This document shows positions 51,916-62,500 of a DNA stretch of 64,000 bases, in pieces (the first letter of the stretch is position 1; each line of letters opens with the position of its first letter). This DNA comes from Shewanella atlantica (GTDB lineage: Bacteria > Pseudomonadota > Gammaproteobacteria > Enterobacterales > Shewanellaceae). The DNA is taken from the NCBI RefSeq assembly GCF_003966265.1, contig NZ_RXNV01000018.1, positions 1 through 64,000 on the forward strand. Direction: 5' to 3'. The notes beneath the pieces were generated by a model that saw only the letters and a list, made by a program, of their open reading frames with translations, had not been told where the DNA came from and searched no databases. The position numbers and the translations under genes were made by a program.

Positions 51916-52635
51916 ATGGACAATGATGAAAAGCAAGAGCTCAGTGGAGCACTTCTCGCTGAGTTTTATGTAGTAACAAGGCGGGATAGGAATCTCATCA
52001 GGCACATGGTAGGCCAAAGGATAGGTCGATACCCAGAAGCCGCAGATCTGGATTACATGACCTATGGCTGCATCGCAGATATTGAGCGCATTTTAACTGG
52101 CCAGCTGAATGCCCAGTCCAATGAGGTAAGCAAAGTAAAAGAGCGGCAAAGGAAGCTTTTTGAGTTTAAAAAGGACAAGAATTACGTCAAAAAATACGTC
52201 TTGGAAGCAACGAAGTCATTCTGCCGAAAGAAGAGGTACTATTGGGGTCATGGCAAAAATAAACCCAAACTAGAAAAAGGTGAAAAACACAAAGAGAGAA
52301 AGGCTGGTAGAGCGGCAAGAACACACTATAGTGGTGATGCAAACCAAGTGGATGCCTGGCTCTCTTCAATAGCAGCATCGGGTTTGAATATGCAAAGCTT
52401 TCATCACGATACGATACAAGAGCTTGATGACTTCCTGAAAGAATCAGGGCTTAACGACAAGAAAATTCGCTGTTTCTGGGATAAGCTGGAAGGGATGACG
52501 TTTGTCGAAATGTCAGAGCAAGATTCACTCTCTTCGTCACCAGACAAATATAGAAAGCGCTACAAAAGACTCATTACGCAGCTTGAATCACAATCAGGAA
52601 AACTAAAAGATATTTTGATGCGTGATTATGGTTAA
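51916..52635 (+). CDS. Uncharacterised basic protein, sigma-factor-like C-terminus
   Basis: 239 residues, divergent from tnsA. The N-terminal RRDRNLIRHMVGQRIGRYPEAADLDYMTYG recalls sigma-factor region 2 (seen as RDRNLIRHMV and DLDYMTYGCIADIERIL). The middle (about 75-140) is strongly basic (KKRYYWGHGKNKPKLEKGEKHKERK, in part KLEKGEKHKERKAGRAA). The end (FVEMSEQDSLSSSPDKYRKRYKRLITQLE, in part SSSPDKYRKRYKRLI) has the layout of a region-4 helix-turn-helix. It may regulate the operon or be a DNA-binding accessory; resemblance is weak. Confidence 0.5.
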   Translation: MDNDEKQELSGALLAEFYVVTRRDRNLIRHMVGQRIGRYPEAADLDYMTYGCIADIERILTGQLNAQSNEVSKVKERQRKLFEFKKDKNYVKKYVLEATKSFCRKKRYYWGHGKNKPKLEKGEKHKERKAGRAARTHYSGDANQVDAWLSSIAASGLNMQSFHHDTIQELDDFLKESGLNDKKIRCFWDKLEGMTFVEMSEQDSLSSSPDKYRKRYKRLITQLESQSGKLKDILMRDYG

Positions 52636-52854
52636 CAAAAAGCTAACTTTCACTCCCAAATCTCTACTTATCGCTCTTCAGTTTCTTGATGTCAGCCCCC
52701 TTGATTTCTTGTTTATCTCTTTGTTTTACCATACTCTTAACCCCCTCAGCTTGGGTCCCAAAATATCTAAGAAGCTTTGAAGATAAAAATGAGTTTTTAA
52801 GTTTATAGAGCTCAAAAAAATTGCAAATAAAACAAGCTATAACAAAGGTTTTAA

Positions 52855-53784
52855 ATGATCCCAAATTATCAGCAATTCATGCGCCCCTTTTTAGAGATTG
52901 CTCAGGCTGCTGATGGCTCAGAGGTCAAGCTTAGAGATGTCATCAATCAAATTGCCGACCAATTAAATCTCACAGAAGACGAACGCAGCGAAACCCTCCC
53001 TAGTGGCAGACAAAGTATTCTAGACAATCGTATTGGCTGGGCCCGTACTTACCTTACTAAAGCAGGTCTACTTGAAGTCACCAGACGAGCACACTTTGTC
53101 ATTTCTGATAGAGGCATTAAAGCGCTGCAAGACCCTAATGCGGTTATCAATAACCACTACTTGAAGCAGTTTGATGAGTTTATCGCCTTCAAAGAGCAGA
53201 AGAATGACACTTCTCGCTCTCAGGTTAAAACACCTTCTGGTACTGACGACTCAACCAGTGAGATAACACCTGATGAAGCACTAAATGCAGCTTATAAAAC
53301 CATTAATGATGCGCTTACGTCAGAGCTGCTTTCTCGTACACGTAAGGTCACCCCAGCCTTTTTTGAAGACCTATTGATCCAATTACTTCTTGCCATGGGA
53401 TACGGCGGCACAGGTGAAGGCGCGGCACATGCATTAGGAAAGTCTGGCGATAATGGTATTGATGGCGTGATAGATCAAGACCCACTAGGCGTAGATCAGA
53501 TATACATCCAAGCCAAACGGTATGCAGAAGGTAATAATATTGGTGCCAGTGATATTCGAGACTTCTTTGGTGCGTTAAACCTTAAAAAAGCTCAGAAAGG
53601 GATATTCATCACTACCTCAGACTTCACATCGTCGGCACAGCAGACAGCCAGAGACTTAGGTATGCGTATCGTGCTGATTAATGGCCAAGAATTATCCAAG
53701 CTTATGTTGCGATACAACATCGGCAGCAGAGATGAACAGGTATTACACCTGAAGAAGATTGACGAAGAGTTTTTTGAAGAGTAA
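52855..53784 (+). CDS. mrr: Mrr-type restriction endonuclease
   Basis: 309 residues. N-terminal winged-helix (about 1-110, with WARTYLTKAGLLEVTRRAHFVISDRG seen as TYLTKAGLLE and FVISDRGIKAL) and a C-terminal PD-(D/E)xK domain with D203 (GIDGVID) and the QAK triad at Q219-K221 (IYIQAKRY). Mrr is a type IV enzyme cutting modified DNA. Its stop is eight bases before hsdM, so it heads the operon. Confidence 0.9.
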   Translation: MIPNYQQFMRPFLEIAQAADGSEVKLRDVINQIADQLNLTEDERSETLPSGRQSILDNRIGWARTYLTKAGLLEVTRRAHFVISDRGIKALQDPNAVINNHYLKQFDEFIAFKEQKNDTSRSQVKTPSGTDDSTSEITPDEALNAAYKTINDALTSELLSRTRKVTPAFFEDLLIQLLLAMGYGGTGEGAAHALGKSGDNGIDGVIDQDPLGVDQIYIQAKRYAEGNNIGASDIRDFFGALNLKKAQKGIFITTSDFTSSAQQTARDLGMRIVLINGQELSKLMLRYNIGSRDEQVLHLKKIDEEFFEE

Positions 53785-53792
53785 TTAAAAAT

Positions 53793-55898
53793 ATGAATAC
53801 TGAACAATTAAAACAACTAGAGAAAAATCTTTGGTCGGCGGCTGATAACTTAAGAGCTAATACCGATCTAAAATCGACAGAATATGCGACACCTGTTTTA
53901 GGGCTTATTTTCTTAAAGTTTGCCGATAATAACTACGCTAGTAAAGAACAAGAAATTAATGAAGAGTTTGCAAAATTTTCTGGTACTCGTCGTGAAAAGT
54001 CGATTGATAAAATAGCGGTTGAAAAATGTGGTTTCTATTTACCTCCACACGCACGTTACGACTATTTATTAAAACTTAAAGAAAGTGAAAACGTCGCTAA
54101 AAGAATAAAAGAAGCGATGGAAGATATTGAAAGGTATAAACCAGAACTTGAAGGGGTATTACCAAAAGATGAATACATTCCGTTAACTCGCACAGACTCG
54201 ACTGTACCGGCTCAACTACTGAAAACCTTTTCTGATATTCCTCGTGATGCTAGTGGCGATATATTAGGTAAAATTTATGAATATTTTCTGGGTAACTTTG
54301 CATTAGCCGAAGGTCAAGGCGGAGGGGCATTCTTTACACCTACGTCAGTGGTTAAACTGATGGTAGAAGTCATCGAGCCTTACAAAGGTACAGTGCTAGA
54401 TCCTGCCTGTGGATCGGGCGGTATGTTTGTACAATCTCAACAGTTTATTGAGAACCACAGAGCTGAATTAGAAGAGCTTGGTGAAGACCATGATGAAAAC
54501 CAGCTTTTTGTATATGGGCAAGAGAAAACAGGTGATACCGTAAAACTAGCCAAAATGAATATTGCGGTAAATGGCTTACGTGGTGATGTAAGACAGGCGA
54601 ACACATATTCTGAAGATCCATATGATTCTTTTGGTAAATTTGATTTTGTTATGGCGAACCCACCATTCAATGTTGACGATGTGCCTGTAGCAACGGTTGA
54701 AGCTGATGCACGTTTTAATACTTATGGTATTCCGCGTAACAAAACCAAAAAGAAAAAAGGTGATGAAGGCAAAGAGACTGTTCCTAACGGAAATTACTTG
54801 TGGATTAACCTATTCGCGACTTCATTAAAAGAAAAAGGCCGCGCCGCATTGGTAATGGCAAATTCAGCTTCTGATGCTCGTCATTCTGAAGCAGGTATTC
54901 GTGAAACACTAATTAAAGAAAATCTTATTTATGGCATGCTAACGTTGCCACCTAATATGTTTTATACCGTTACTTTACCAGCGACCTTGTGGTTTTTTGA
55001 TAAAAACAAACAAGACGATAAATTACTATTTATTGATGCTCGAAACATTTACACCCAAATTGACCGTGCTCATCGCGAATTTAATGAAGAGCAAATTCAA
55101 AATATTGCACTCATCAGCAAACTACATAAAGGTAACCGTTTAGCGTTTATCCGCACAATTGACAGTTACTTTGAAAAAGGCGTTGAACTACTCGAAGAGA
55201 ACTACAATCAAATACAACCCGTCAGTGAACAGTTAATTGAAGTGTTGGATGATAAACAAGGAAAATCTGCGGTTGGTGATTTGGTCAGTGAATGGAAAGC
55301 ACTAACTAAGTTAAAAAAGAGTTTCGCTAATTACTTAAAAGAAACTAACGGTAAGTTAACTAAAAAAGCAGATATAAAAACGCTTAATATTGCTCAGCAT
55401 AAGTTACGTGAAGTATTTGATCCGTTCTTTACTTCTTTGCACCTTGGTTTAAAGCAATTAGATAAAATAGTGCGTAAACATGAAAAAGCTAAAGTAGACG
55501 TATCAAAAGTATCGGGCAAACGTACCACAACCGATAAAGAAACCAAAAAACTTAAACAAGCGTTGGAACTGTTACATAAAGAAGTGAAAAATGCAGAACA
55601 ATATTTCAAACACATTCACTGGTTACAAGATCGTTTTCCTAATGCGCAATATGAAGATGTAACAGGCTTATGCAAATTAGCGAGTCAGGAAGAAGTTGCA
55701 GAACAAGATTACTCTTTGAATCCAAGTCGCTATGTAGGGGTTGTGATTGAAGAAGATGGTAGAACTGAAGAGGAGTTTACAGAGTGCTTAAATAAATATA
55801 ATGATGAGCTTACCGCCTTAGCAATAGAAGCGGAGGCTCTACAAACATTAATTTCAAAAAATTTGAGTGCTTTGGTGGGTGATGATGAAAAAATTTAA
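53793..55898 (+). CDS. hsdM: Type I restriction-modification DNA methyltransferase
   Basis: 701 residues. HsdM N-terminal helical domain (LWSAADNLRANTDLKSTEY seen as AADNLRANTDLKSTE), then N6-adenine methylase motifs: SAM-binding DPACGSGGM and catalytic NPPF in FDFVMANPPFN. Longer than the typical ~500 residues, with an extra C-terminal coiled-coil-rich region (about 480-640) that may bind HsdS. With HsdS it methylates the target site; with HsdR added it restricts. Confidence 0.93.
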   Translation: MNTEQLKQLEKNLWSAADNLRANTDLKSTEYATPVLGLIFLKFADNNYASKEQEINEEFAKFSGTRREKSIDKIAVEKCGFYLPPHARYDYLLKLKESENVAKRIKEAMEDIERYKPELEGVLPKDEYIPLTRTDSTVPAQLLKTFSDIPRDASGDILGKIYEYFLGNFALAEGQGGGAFFTPTSVVKLMVEVIEPYKGTVLDPACGSGGMFVQSQQFIENHRAELEELGEDHDENQLFVYGQEKTGDTVKLAKMNIAVNGLRGDVRQANTYSEDPYDSFGKFDFVMANPPFNVDDVPVATVEADARFNTYGIPRNKTKKKKGDEGKETVPNGNYLWINLFATSLKEKGRAALVMANSASDARHSEAGIRETLIKENLIYGMLTLPPNMFYTVTLPATLWFFDKNKQDDKLLFIDARNIYTQIDRAHREFNEEQIQNIALISKLHKGNRLAFIRTIDSYFEKGVELLEENYNQIQPVSEQLIEVLDDKQGKSAVGDLVSEWKALTKLKKSFANYLKETNGKLTKKADIKTLNIAQHKLREVFDPFFTSLHLGLKQLDKIVRKHEKAKVDVSKVSGKRTTTDKETKKLKQALELLHKEVKNAEQYFKHIHWLQDRFPNAQYEDVTGLCKLASQEEVAEQDYSLNPSRYVGVVIEEDGRTEEEFTECLNKYNDELTALAIEAEALQTLISKNLSALVGDDEKI

Positions 55899-57141
55899 GC
55901 TTAATGAATTAGGCTCTGTAGACCGAGGTAAGTCTAAGCACCGCCCTAGAAATGACCTCTCATTATATGGAGGTGAATATCCATTCATTCAAACGGGTGA
56001 CGTTAAACACAGCCCGTTTTATTTAACCTCGCATACTCAAACGTATAATGAGAAAGGACTCGAACAAAGTAAATTATGGCCCGTAAACACACTATGCATA
56101 ACAATTGCAGCAAATATTGCTGAAACGGCAATACTAACTTATCCAGCCTGTTTTCCTGATAGCATCATAGGCTTTATTCCCGATCCTGATAAGGCTGAAT
56201 TAAAGTATATAAAGTATTGTCTAGATACCTTTAAGTTGCAGATGCAATCGATTTCTCAGGGTACAACTCAAGATAATATGAGTGTTGAGAAATTGCTTTC
56301 TATCGACTTTCCAATCCCTGAGTTGCATGAACAAAGGAAAGTAGCAGCTATTCTCTCATCTTATGATGATCTAATTGAAAACAACAAAAAACGTATTGCG
56401 TTGCTAGTAAAAGTGGCTGAAGAAATTTATCGTGAATGGTTTGTTCGTTTTCGTTTTCCAGGATATAAAAAAGCGACCTTTGAAAAAGGGATACCTGAAG
56501 ACTGGAATGTAATTAGTTTGGATCAACTTGTCGAAATTACATCAAGTAAGCGTATTTTTTTGAGTGATTATGTTGACGTTGGTGTGCCATTTTATCGTTC
56601 AAAAGAAGTGATAGAAAGATCTAAAGGTTCTGAACCATCATCGCCATTATATATAAGTGAAGAAAAGTTTTTAGAAATACATGAAAAATTTGGCTCCCCA
56701 AAAGAGAATGACATATTAGTTACTTCTGTTGGAACATTAGGGATTCCATGTTTAGTGAAAAAACATGATCGCTTTTATTTTAAAGATGGAAATTTAATTT
56801 GGTTCAAATCTCAATCTGATATTAATAGTAAGTTTATATTTTTTTGGATAAACACTCCGAGCGGTAAGGGTAGCTTACTTGAGACCACTATAGGTTCGTC
56901 TCAACAAGCATTTACAATTTCAGGATTAAAAAAAGTTAAGATACTTATGCCTAATCAGGAGATATTGTCCTCCTTCTTTAATATTATCGACTCTATTAAC
57001 TCAAAAAAAGAGAATTTAATTACACAAAATAGAAATCTTAAATCGACTAAAGACAACTTATTACAGCGCTTAATCTCTGGTAAATTATCCGTAGAAGACT
57101 TAGATATTCAATTTCCAGCAAGCATGTTAGATAAAAACTAA
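55885..57141 (+). CDS. hsdS: Type I restriction-modification specificity subunit
   Basis: 418 residues from the ATG at 55885 (GGTGGG upstream), overlapping the end of hsdM by 14 bases. Two target-recognition domains (about 1-150 and 205-370) separated by conserved helices LHEQRKVAAILSSYDDLIENN and ending NLLQRLISGKLSVEDL. Each TRD would read half of a bipartite DNA target; the target cannot be predicted from sequence. Confidence 0.93.
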   Translation: MKKFKLNELGSVDRGKSKHRPRNDLSLYGGEYPFIQTGDVKHSPFYLTSHTQTYNEKGLEQSKLWPVNTLCITIAANIAETAILTYPACFPDSIIGFIPDPDKAELKYIKYCLDTFKLQMQSISQGTTQDNMSVEKLLSIDFPIPELHEQRKVAAILSSYDDLIENNKKRIALLVKVAEEIYREWFVRFRFPGYKKATFEKGIPEDWNVISLDQLVEITSSKRIFLSDYVDVGVPFYRSKEVIERSKGSEPSSPLYISEEKFLEIHEKFGSPKENDILVTSVGTLGIPCLVKKHDRFYFKDGNLIWFKSQSDINSKFIFFWINTPSGKGSLLETTIGSSQQAFTISGLKKVKILMPNQEILSSFFNIIDSINSKKENLITQNRNLKSTKDNLLQRLISGKLSVEDLDIQFPASMLDKN

Positions 57142-57167
57142 GTTAATTAAAAAGGCAAGGAATTTTC

Positions 57168-58739
57168 ATGGCAATTACTTTTGAACTTTATACGGGAAAA
57201 GCTAACGGTGTACCTAGTCCAAGCCAGAAGCCTAATACTGCATATTTAAAAGCCTCTGATTGGGATGATTTTAGTTATAAAACAATCTTTGCCTTAGTTG
57301 TATTTGATAGTAATGGTGAGAGCCATAATATTGGAAGTGTCAAGATTGGCCGAATAAAGCAAGATAAAGGCTGGTCAGCTGATCTTCTATCTAAACGCTT
57401 TAAACAGCTAGAAAATGGCTTTTTTTCTTTAGGCCAGTCAGAAGAGTATTATTCAGCAGTTCAATCGTTAGAACCTGATTTAAGGAATAATATCCTTAAA
57501 TCTCTTAATGATATTGTCAATAATGAAAAAATAATTTCAACTGCGATGAGTGAGGATGTATTTAAATCATCATTATTGCGAGATATCAGCTTAACTTCAA
57601 TTTCAGGTCAATTTAAAAGGATATTGCAGGGAGGGGATGTTCAAACTGAATTTCACTTCAAGTACAAAATCCGACAAGGTGCAAGAACGGCTGGCTTAGA
57701 GTTAGAGTTTCATGTAGATCCTGAATCAAACCCTCCAAGTAATGTGCATGTGCTTATAGGTAGGAATGGTGTTGGAAAAACTCACCTACTTAATAATATG
57801 GTTAAAGCACTCGTTGCAGATGATGAAAGCCTTAAAAAGGCTGGTTCATTTTCAATACCATTAGATGAAGATGGACTACCGTATAATTTAGAGGAAACAG
57901 AACCATTATTTGCAGGTGTCGTTTCCGTCGCTTTTAGTGCGTTTGATCCATTTGAACCTTACCCAGAGAAAAAAGATAAGTCACAGGGAATTAGATATTC
58001 ATATATAGGATTAAAGAGGGCGACAAATAGAGGTGGTGAGAAAGGCACCCCCATGAGTAGAGATATGCTAACAAACGAATTCGTTAAGAGCATGTTGGCA
58101 TCAATCACAATGGGAAAATTGGATCGGTGGTTAAGAGCGATAAAAAGCTTAGAGTCTGATTCTTTATTTAGAGATCTTTCTTTGAGTAAGGAATTTGTTG
58201 AATATGAAGGTGCTGAATTAGAAGCCTTTGCTCGAAAAACTTTTAATCGAATGAGCTCAGGGCATGCCATCGTTTTACTAACTATTACAAAGTTAGTTGA
58301 AAAGGTTGAAGAAAAAACACTTGTATTGCTTGATGAACCAGAAGCTCATCTTCACCCCCCATTGCTTTCTGCTTTTATACGCGCTCTTTCAGAATTACTT
58401 TCACACCGCAATGGTGTTGCAATCGTAGCCACTCATTCACCCGTTATTTTACAAGAAGTACCGAGAAATTGTGTTTATAAAATGAATCGTAGTGGCCTAA
58501 AAGCTACCCCCGAACGACCACAAATAGAAACTTTTGGTGAGAATGTTGGTGTACTTACTCGCGAGATTTTTGGCTTAGAAGTTACTGATTCTGGATACCA
58601 CAAATTACTGGAAAAAGAGTTAGAACAAAGCAGGTCATATAAAAAAATTATTAAACGATTCGATGGACAATTAGGTTCGGAAGCAAAAGGCATTTTACGT
58701 AGTCTTATTTTAGTAATGGAAAATGAGGCTAATGAATAA
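57168..58739 (+). CDS. Septu-like AAA/ABC-type ATPase (PtuA-like)
   Basis: 523 residues. Walker A GRNGVGKT at 198-205, signature RMSSGHAIVLL (about 361-371), Walker B LVLLDEPEAHLHPP (385-398), and the ATHSP switch at 421-425, an SMC/OLD-type ATPase. The N-terminal ~190 residues are not recognised. The next gene, overlapping its stop, is an HNH nuclease, the pairing of Septu (PtuA-PtuB). It lies between hsdS and hsdR, an unusual position. AAGGA site before the ATG. Confidence 0.75.
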   Translation: MAITFELYTGKANGVPSPSQKPNTAYLKASDWDDFSYKTIFALVVFDSNGESHNIGSVKIGRIKQDKGWSADLLSKRFKQLENGFFSLGQSEEYYSAVQSLEPDLRNNILKSLNDIVNNEKIISTAMSEDVFKSSLLRDISLTSISGQFKRILQGGDVQTEFHFKYKIRQGARTAGLELEFHVDPESNPPSNVHVLIGRNGVGKTHLLNNMVKALVADDESLKKAGSFSIPLDEDGLPYNLEETEPLFAGVVSVAFSAFDPFEPYPEKKDKSQGIRYSYIGLKRATNRGGEKGTPMSRDMLTNEFVKSMLASITMGKLDRWLRAIKSLESDSLFRDLSLSKEFVEYEGAELEAFARKTFNRMSSGHAIVLLTITKLVEKVEEKTLVLLDEPEAHLHPPLLSAFIRALSELLSHRNGVAIVATHSPVILQEVPRNCVYKMNRSGLKATPERPQIETFGENVGVLTREIFGLEVTDSGYHKLLEKELEQSRSYKKIIKRFDGQLGSEAKGILRSLILVMENEANE

Positions 58740-59578
58740 TGCGAACTCTTACTAAGCCAACATTAGTTCCTAAAACAGTTTATTTAACCTGTATCAGTAG
58801 AGTTAGAAATCCTCAACTAAGAACAGATTTAGAGTCTGTAACGGATACAATTGAAGCAGATGCTTTAGACTATGAAAATCACTCTCAATCTACGGATTGG
58901 CATTTAATCAATGAAAGTGTTGATGTTGATAACACTATTTCAAAAGATGAGATGGAGAAGGTTTATAATAATCGAATGGCAAATATAAAAGCTCCTGGTA
59001 GAGCTTATTATGACGAATTAAAAGGAAGCTCTCCATTTAGCATATGCCCACTTTGTGGGCATAGAACAGTAGAACAATTAGATCATTATTTACCTCAATC
59101 AAAATTTCCCTCTTTAGTAGTGTTACCAATAAACCTGGTGCCTTCTTGCGAAAAGTGCAATAAAATCAAGCTTAATAAAACCCCAAAAAATGCTGAAGAA
59201 CAAACGCTTCACCCTTATTACGATGACGTTACAGGCCATCAATGGCTGTTTGCTGAGGTAAACGAACCTTCTCCTACATTATTTTTTTTCGTAAAGGATG
59301 TAGCTCTATTTGATGATGAGCTAAATAAGCGTATTAATTATCATTTTAAGACTTTAGGATTAAATGCTCTTTACGGTTCGCAAACTGGCGCATATATTGC
59401 TGGTATTAGATATCGTCTGAGTGATTTGCACTCTAAAGGTGGTCTTGATGCAGTCAAAGAGTATTTGCTCGAGGAAGAAGTTTCTAGAAGAAAAGATCAC
59501 ATTAATTCATGGCAACGAGCAATGTTTCAAGCATTAACAGATAGTGATTGGTTTTGTGATGGCGGCTTTAACGCTTAA
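58739..59578 (+). CDS. HNH endonuclease, PtuB-like partner of the ATPase
   Basis: 279 residues. HNH/zinc module: C103-C106 (CPLCGH), D115-H116 (LDHYLPQ), and C137, C140 with N141 (SCEKCNKIK). Shares its start with the stop of the ATPase gene, so translation is coupled. The C-terminal ~130 residues are helical (SDLHSKGGLDAVKEYLLEEE). In Septu the nuclease is held and controlled by the ATPase. Assignment to Septu is by architecture only; an ABC-ATPase/HNH pair of another class is possible. Confidence 0.75.
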   Translation: MRTLTKPTLVPKTVYLTCISRVRNPQLRTDLESVTDTIEADALDYENHSQSTDWHLINESVDVDNTISKDEMEKVYNNRMANIKAPGRAYYDELKGSSPFSICPLCGHRTVEQLDHYLPQSKFPSLVVLPINLVPSCEKCNKIKLNKTPKNAEEQTLHPYYDDVTGHQWLFAEVNEPSPTLFFFVKDVALFDDELNKRINYHFKTLGLNALYGSQTGAYIAGIRYRLSDLHSKGGLDAVKEYLLEEEVSRRKDHINSWQRAMFQALTDSDWFCDGGFNA

Positions 59579-59598
59579 CAGGGATATAGGGGTTAGAA

Positions 59599-62500
59599 AT
59601 GGTAAAGAACTTTATTTCAGAAGATAATATCGAGCAAGCTTTCGTGCAAAGGCTTCAAGGTTTGTATGGCTTTGATGCAATAAATTGCTTTACATCTAAA
59701 CCTGACAACTTGAATGATGGGTCAAACCGAAAAGATAAGCGCGATGTCATTTTAGCTGATAGATTATTAGCTGCCTGCATAAAACTAAATCCTACTATCC
59801 CTGAAGAAATATTAAACCATCAAGTTATCTCAAAAGTTACAAATAGACGGAACTCTATGAGTGCAATCGCTGCAAACCGCGAGCTTGATGAATTAATTAG
59901 AAATGGCGTTAATGTTGAATTTGATGATGGACAAGGGAAAAAACAACACGAAGTTGTAAAACTAATTAATTTTAATGAAAAAGAGACTGATAGAAGTAAC
60001 GACTATTTAGCTGTTACACAGTTATGGATAAAATCGTCAGTTCAAGCGCCGATGGCTGGCTACAGACGCCCTGATGTTATTCTATACGTTAACGGTCTTC
60101 CCCTGGTTTTTGTAGAGCTTAAGAACTCTAATGTTAAGCTTCGTTCCGCCTACGATGATAATTTAAAAAGTTATAAACATGACATCCCTCAGTTATTCCA
60201 TTGTAATGCTTTTTGTATCTTATCTAACGCCATAGAATCTAAAGTAGGTAGTTTTACCGCAGGTTGGGAGCACTTTTTTAATTGGCTACGTGTAGAAAGT
60301 GAAAAGGAATCTGTTAATCGAAAAGAAATCACACATAATGCTACTAGTTTAGAATATGCCTCGGCGGGTCTTTGTCAGCCCAAAAGACTATTAGATTACG
60401 TAGAAAACTTCATAATATTCCACAAAGAAACAACTAAAATAGTTGCCCAGAATCATCAGTTTATTGGTGTGAACACTGCATTTAAACGTTTTTTGAACCG
60501 TGAACAACATGATGGCAAACTCGGTGTGTTTTGGCATACACAAGGTTCAGGAAAAAGCTTTTCGATGATTTTTTATGCTCGGAAAATATTTAGAAAAGTG
60601 ACTGGGAACTTCAGTTTTGTTGTTGTGACTGACAGGACGGATTTAGATAACCAAATATATCGTAACTTTTTAAACACCAAAACCATTAAAGAAAAAGATG
60701 CCGCTCAGCCAAGCAATTCAGAAGAAATGCGAAAATTTCTTGGTCAAAATAAAAAAGTTGTATTCACTCTTATTCAAAAATTTCGTTATGACAAAGGTAA
60801 ATCTTTTCCACGCTTATTTGATCCTGAAAAAGAAAAACGTGAAGTTATTGTTATGGTAGATGAGGCGCATCGAACTCAATATAAGTCTTTAGCTGAAAAT
60901 ATGCGTGCAGGATTACAAGGCGCTCACTACTTAGCTTTTACAGGTACGCCACTTTTAGGTAAGGAAAGAAAAACAAGCTCTTGGTTTGGTGATTATGTTT
61001 CTGAGTATAACTTTCAGCAAGCCATGGATGATCAAGCAACGGTTCCTTTATTTTATGAAAAAAGAGTACCAGAAGTACTCATTCAGAACGATGACCTTGG
61101 TGAAGAGTTTTACCAACTGTTAGAAGATGAAAATCTTGATGATGCTCAGCAAGAAAAACTAGAGCGTAAATTTTCAACTGAAATGGAAGTTATCAAGAGA
61201 GACTCTCGCTTAGATACTATCGCCCAAGATATTGTTTACCACTTTCCTCGACGCGGTTACCTTGGCAAGGCAATGGTAGTATCAATAGATAAATTCACTG
61301 TAATTAAGATGTATAACAAAGTGCAACTACAGTGGAAGGAAGAAATTAAGCGTCTTAGAGGTCTAGTTAAAAGCTCGGCTAATGATATTGAGAAAGCACG
61401 TTTCAAAAAGATTATCGAGTATATGAAATCGGTTGAAATGGCCGTGGTATTTAGTGACCCTAAATCGGATGAAGAAAAGTTCGAAAAACAAGGGTTAGAC
61501 ATTAAGCCGCACGCTAAACGGCTAGAGCAATTAGATAAACATGGGCATGATATTGAATATAACTTTAAAGACCCAGAGCACCCGCTACAAATAGTATTTG
61601 TGTGTGCTATGTGGTTAACAGGATTTGATGCACCAACAATATCTACACTTTATTTAGATAAGCCGATGAAAGACCACTCCTTGATGCAAACTATTGCTAG
61701 AGCAAATAGGGTTGCCGCGCACAAAATAAAAGGTCATAGCGGACAGTTTATTGAAAAGAAAAATGGCGAGCTAGTTGATTATTATAATGTCTTTAGGAAT
61801 ATGAAAAAGGCATTAAAAGACTATGCTCAAGGGGAAGATAGTGAAGACGAAAAACCAGTTCAAGAGAAGAAAGAATTATTTGTTTTACTTGATGAAGCAA
61901 TAGCAGAAACAGTTGGTTTTTGTAAAGAAAAAGATATCGACCTCCAGGCGATTATAGATGAGGGTAGTGTATTTCAAAACATTGCTAAGTTTGAAGAATT
62001 CGCGGATATATTGTTGAGGTTAGATGAGTGGCGTAAATCATTTTATGTCTATGACAATACGATATCGTCACTATACGAAGCGTGTAAGCCAGAAATTTTT
62101 AAACAAAAACCTCGTAAATTAATAGCTGTTATTCAGTATTTACGTGGCGTTATTGAAACGCATGTTGAGCAGGCAGATATTGATGATGTAACACAAAAAA
62201 TAGCAGAGCTATTAGATGAAAGTATTGTTGTTGATAATGAAGAAGTTTTTACTCATAAAGAACATCAAGCTGAGTATAAAATCGTTCAAAAAGGCAAGAA
62301 GTGGGATTTAAGTAAAATCGATTTTGAAAAGCTAAAAGAGGACTTTAAAGATGTTCAATATAAGAATATTGAAATAGCAGAAATTCGCTCTTTTATCGCT
62401 GAGAAGCTACGCAGAATGTTAGAACAAAATCATAACAGGGTTGATTTTGCAGAAAAGCTTCAGCAAATAATAGATACATACAATGCTGGTGGTTCATCAA

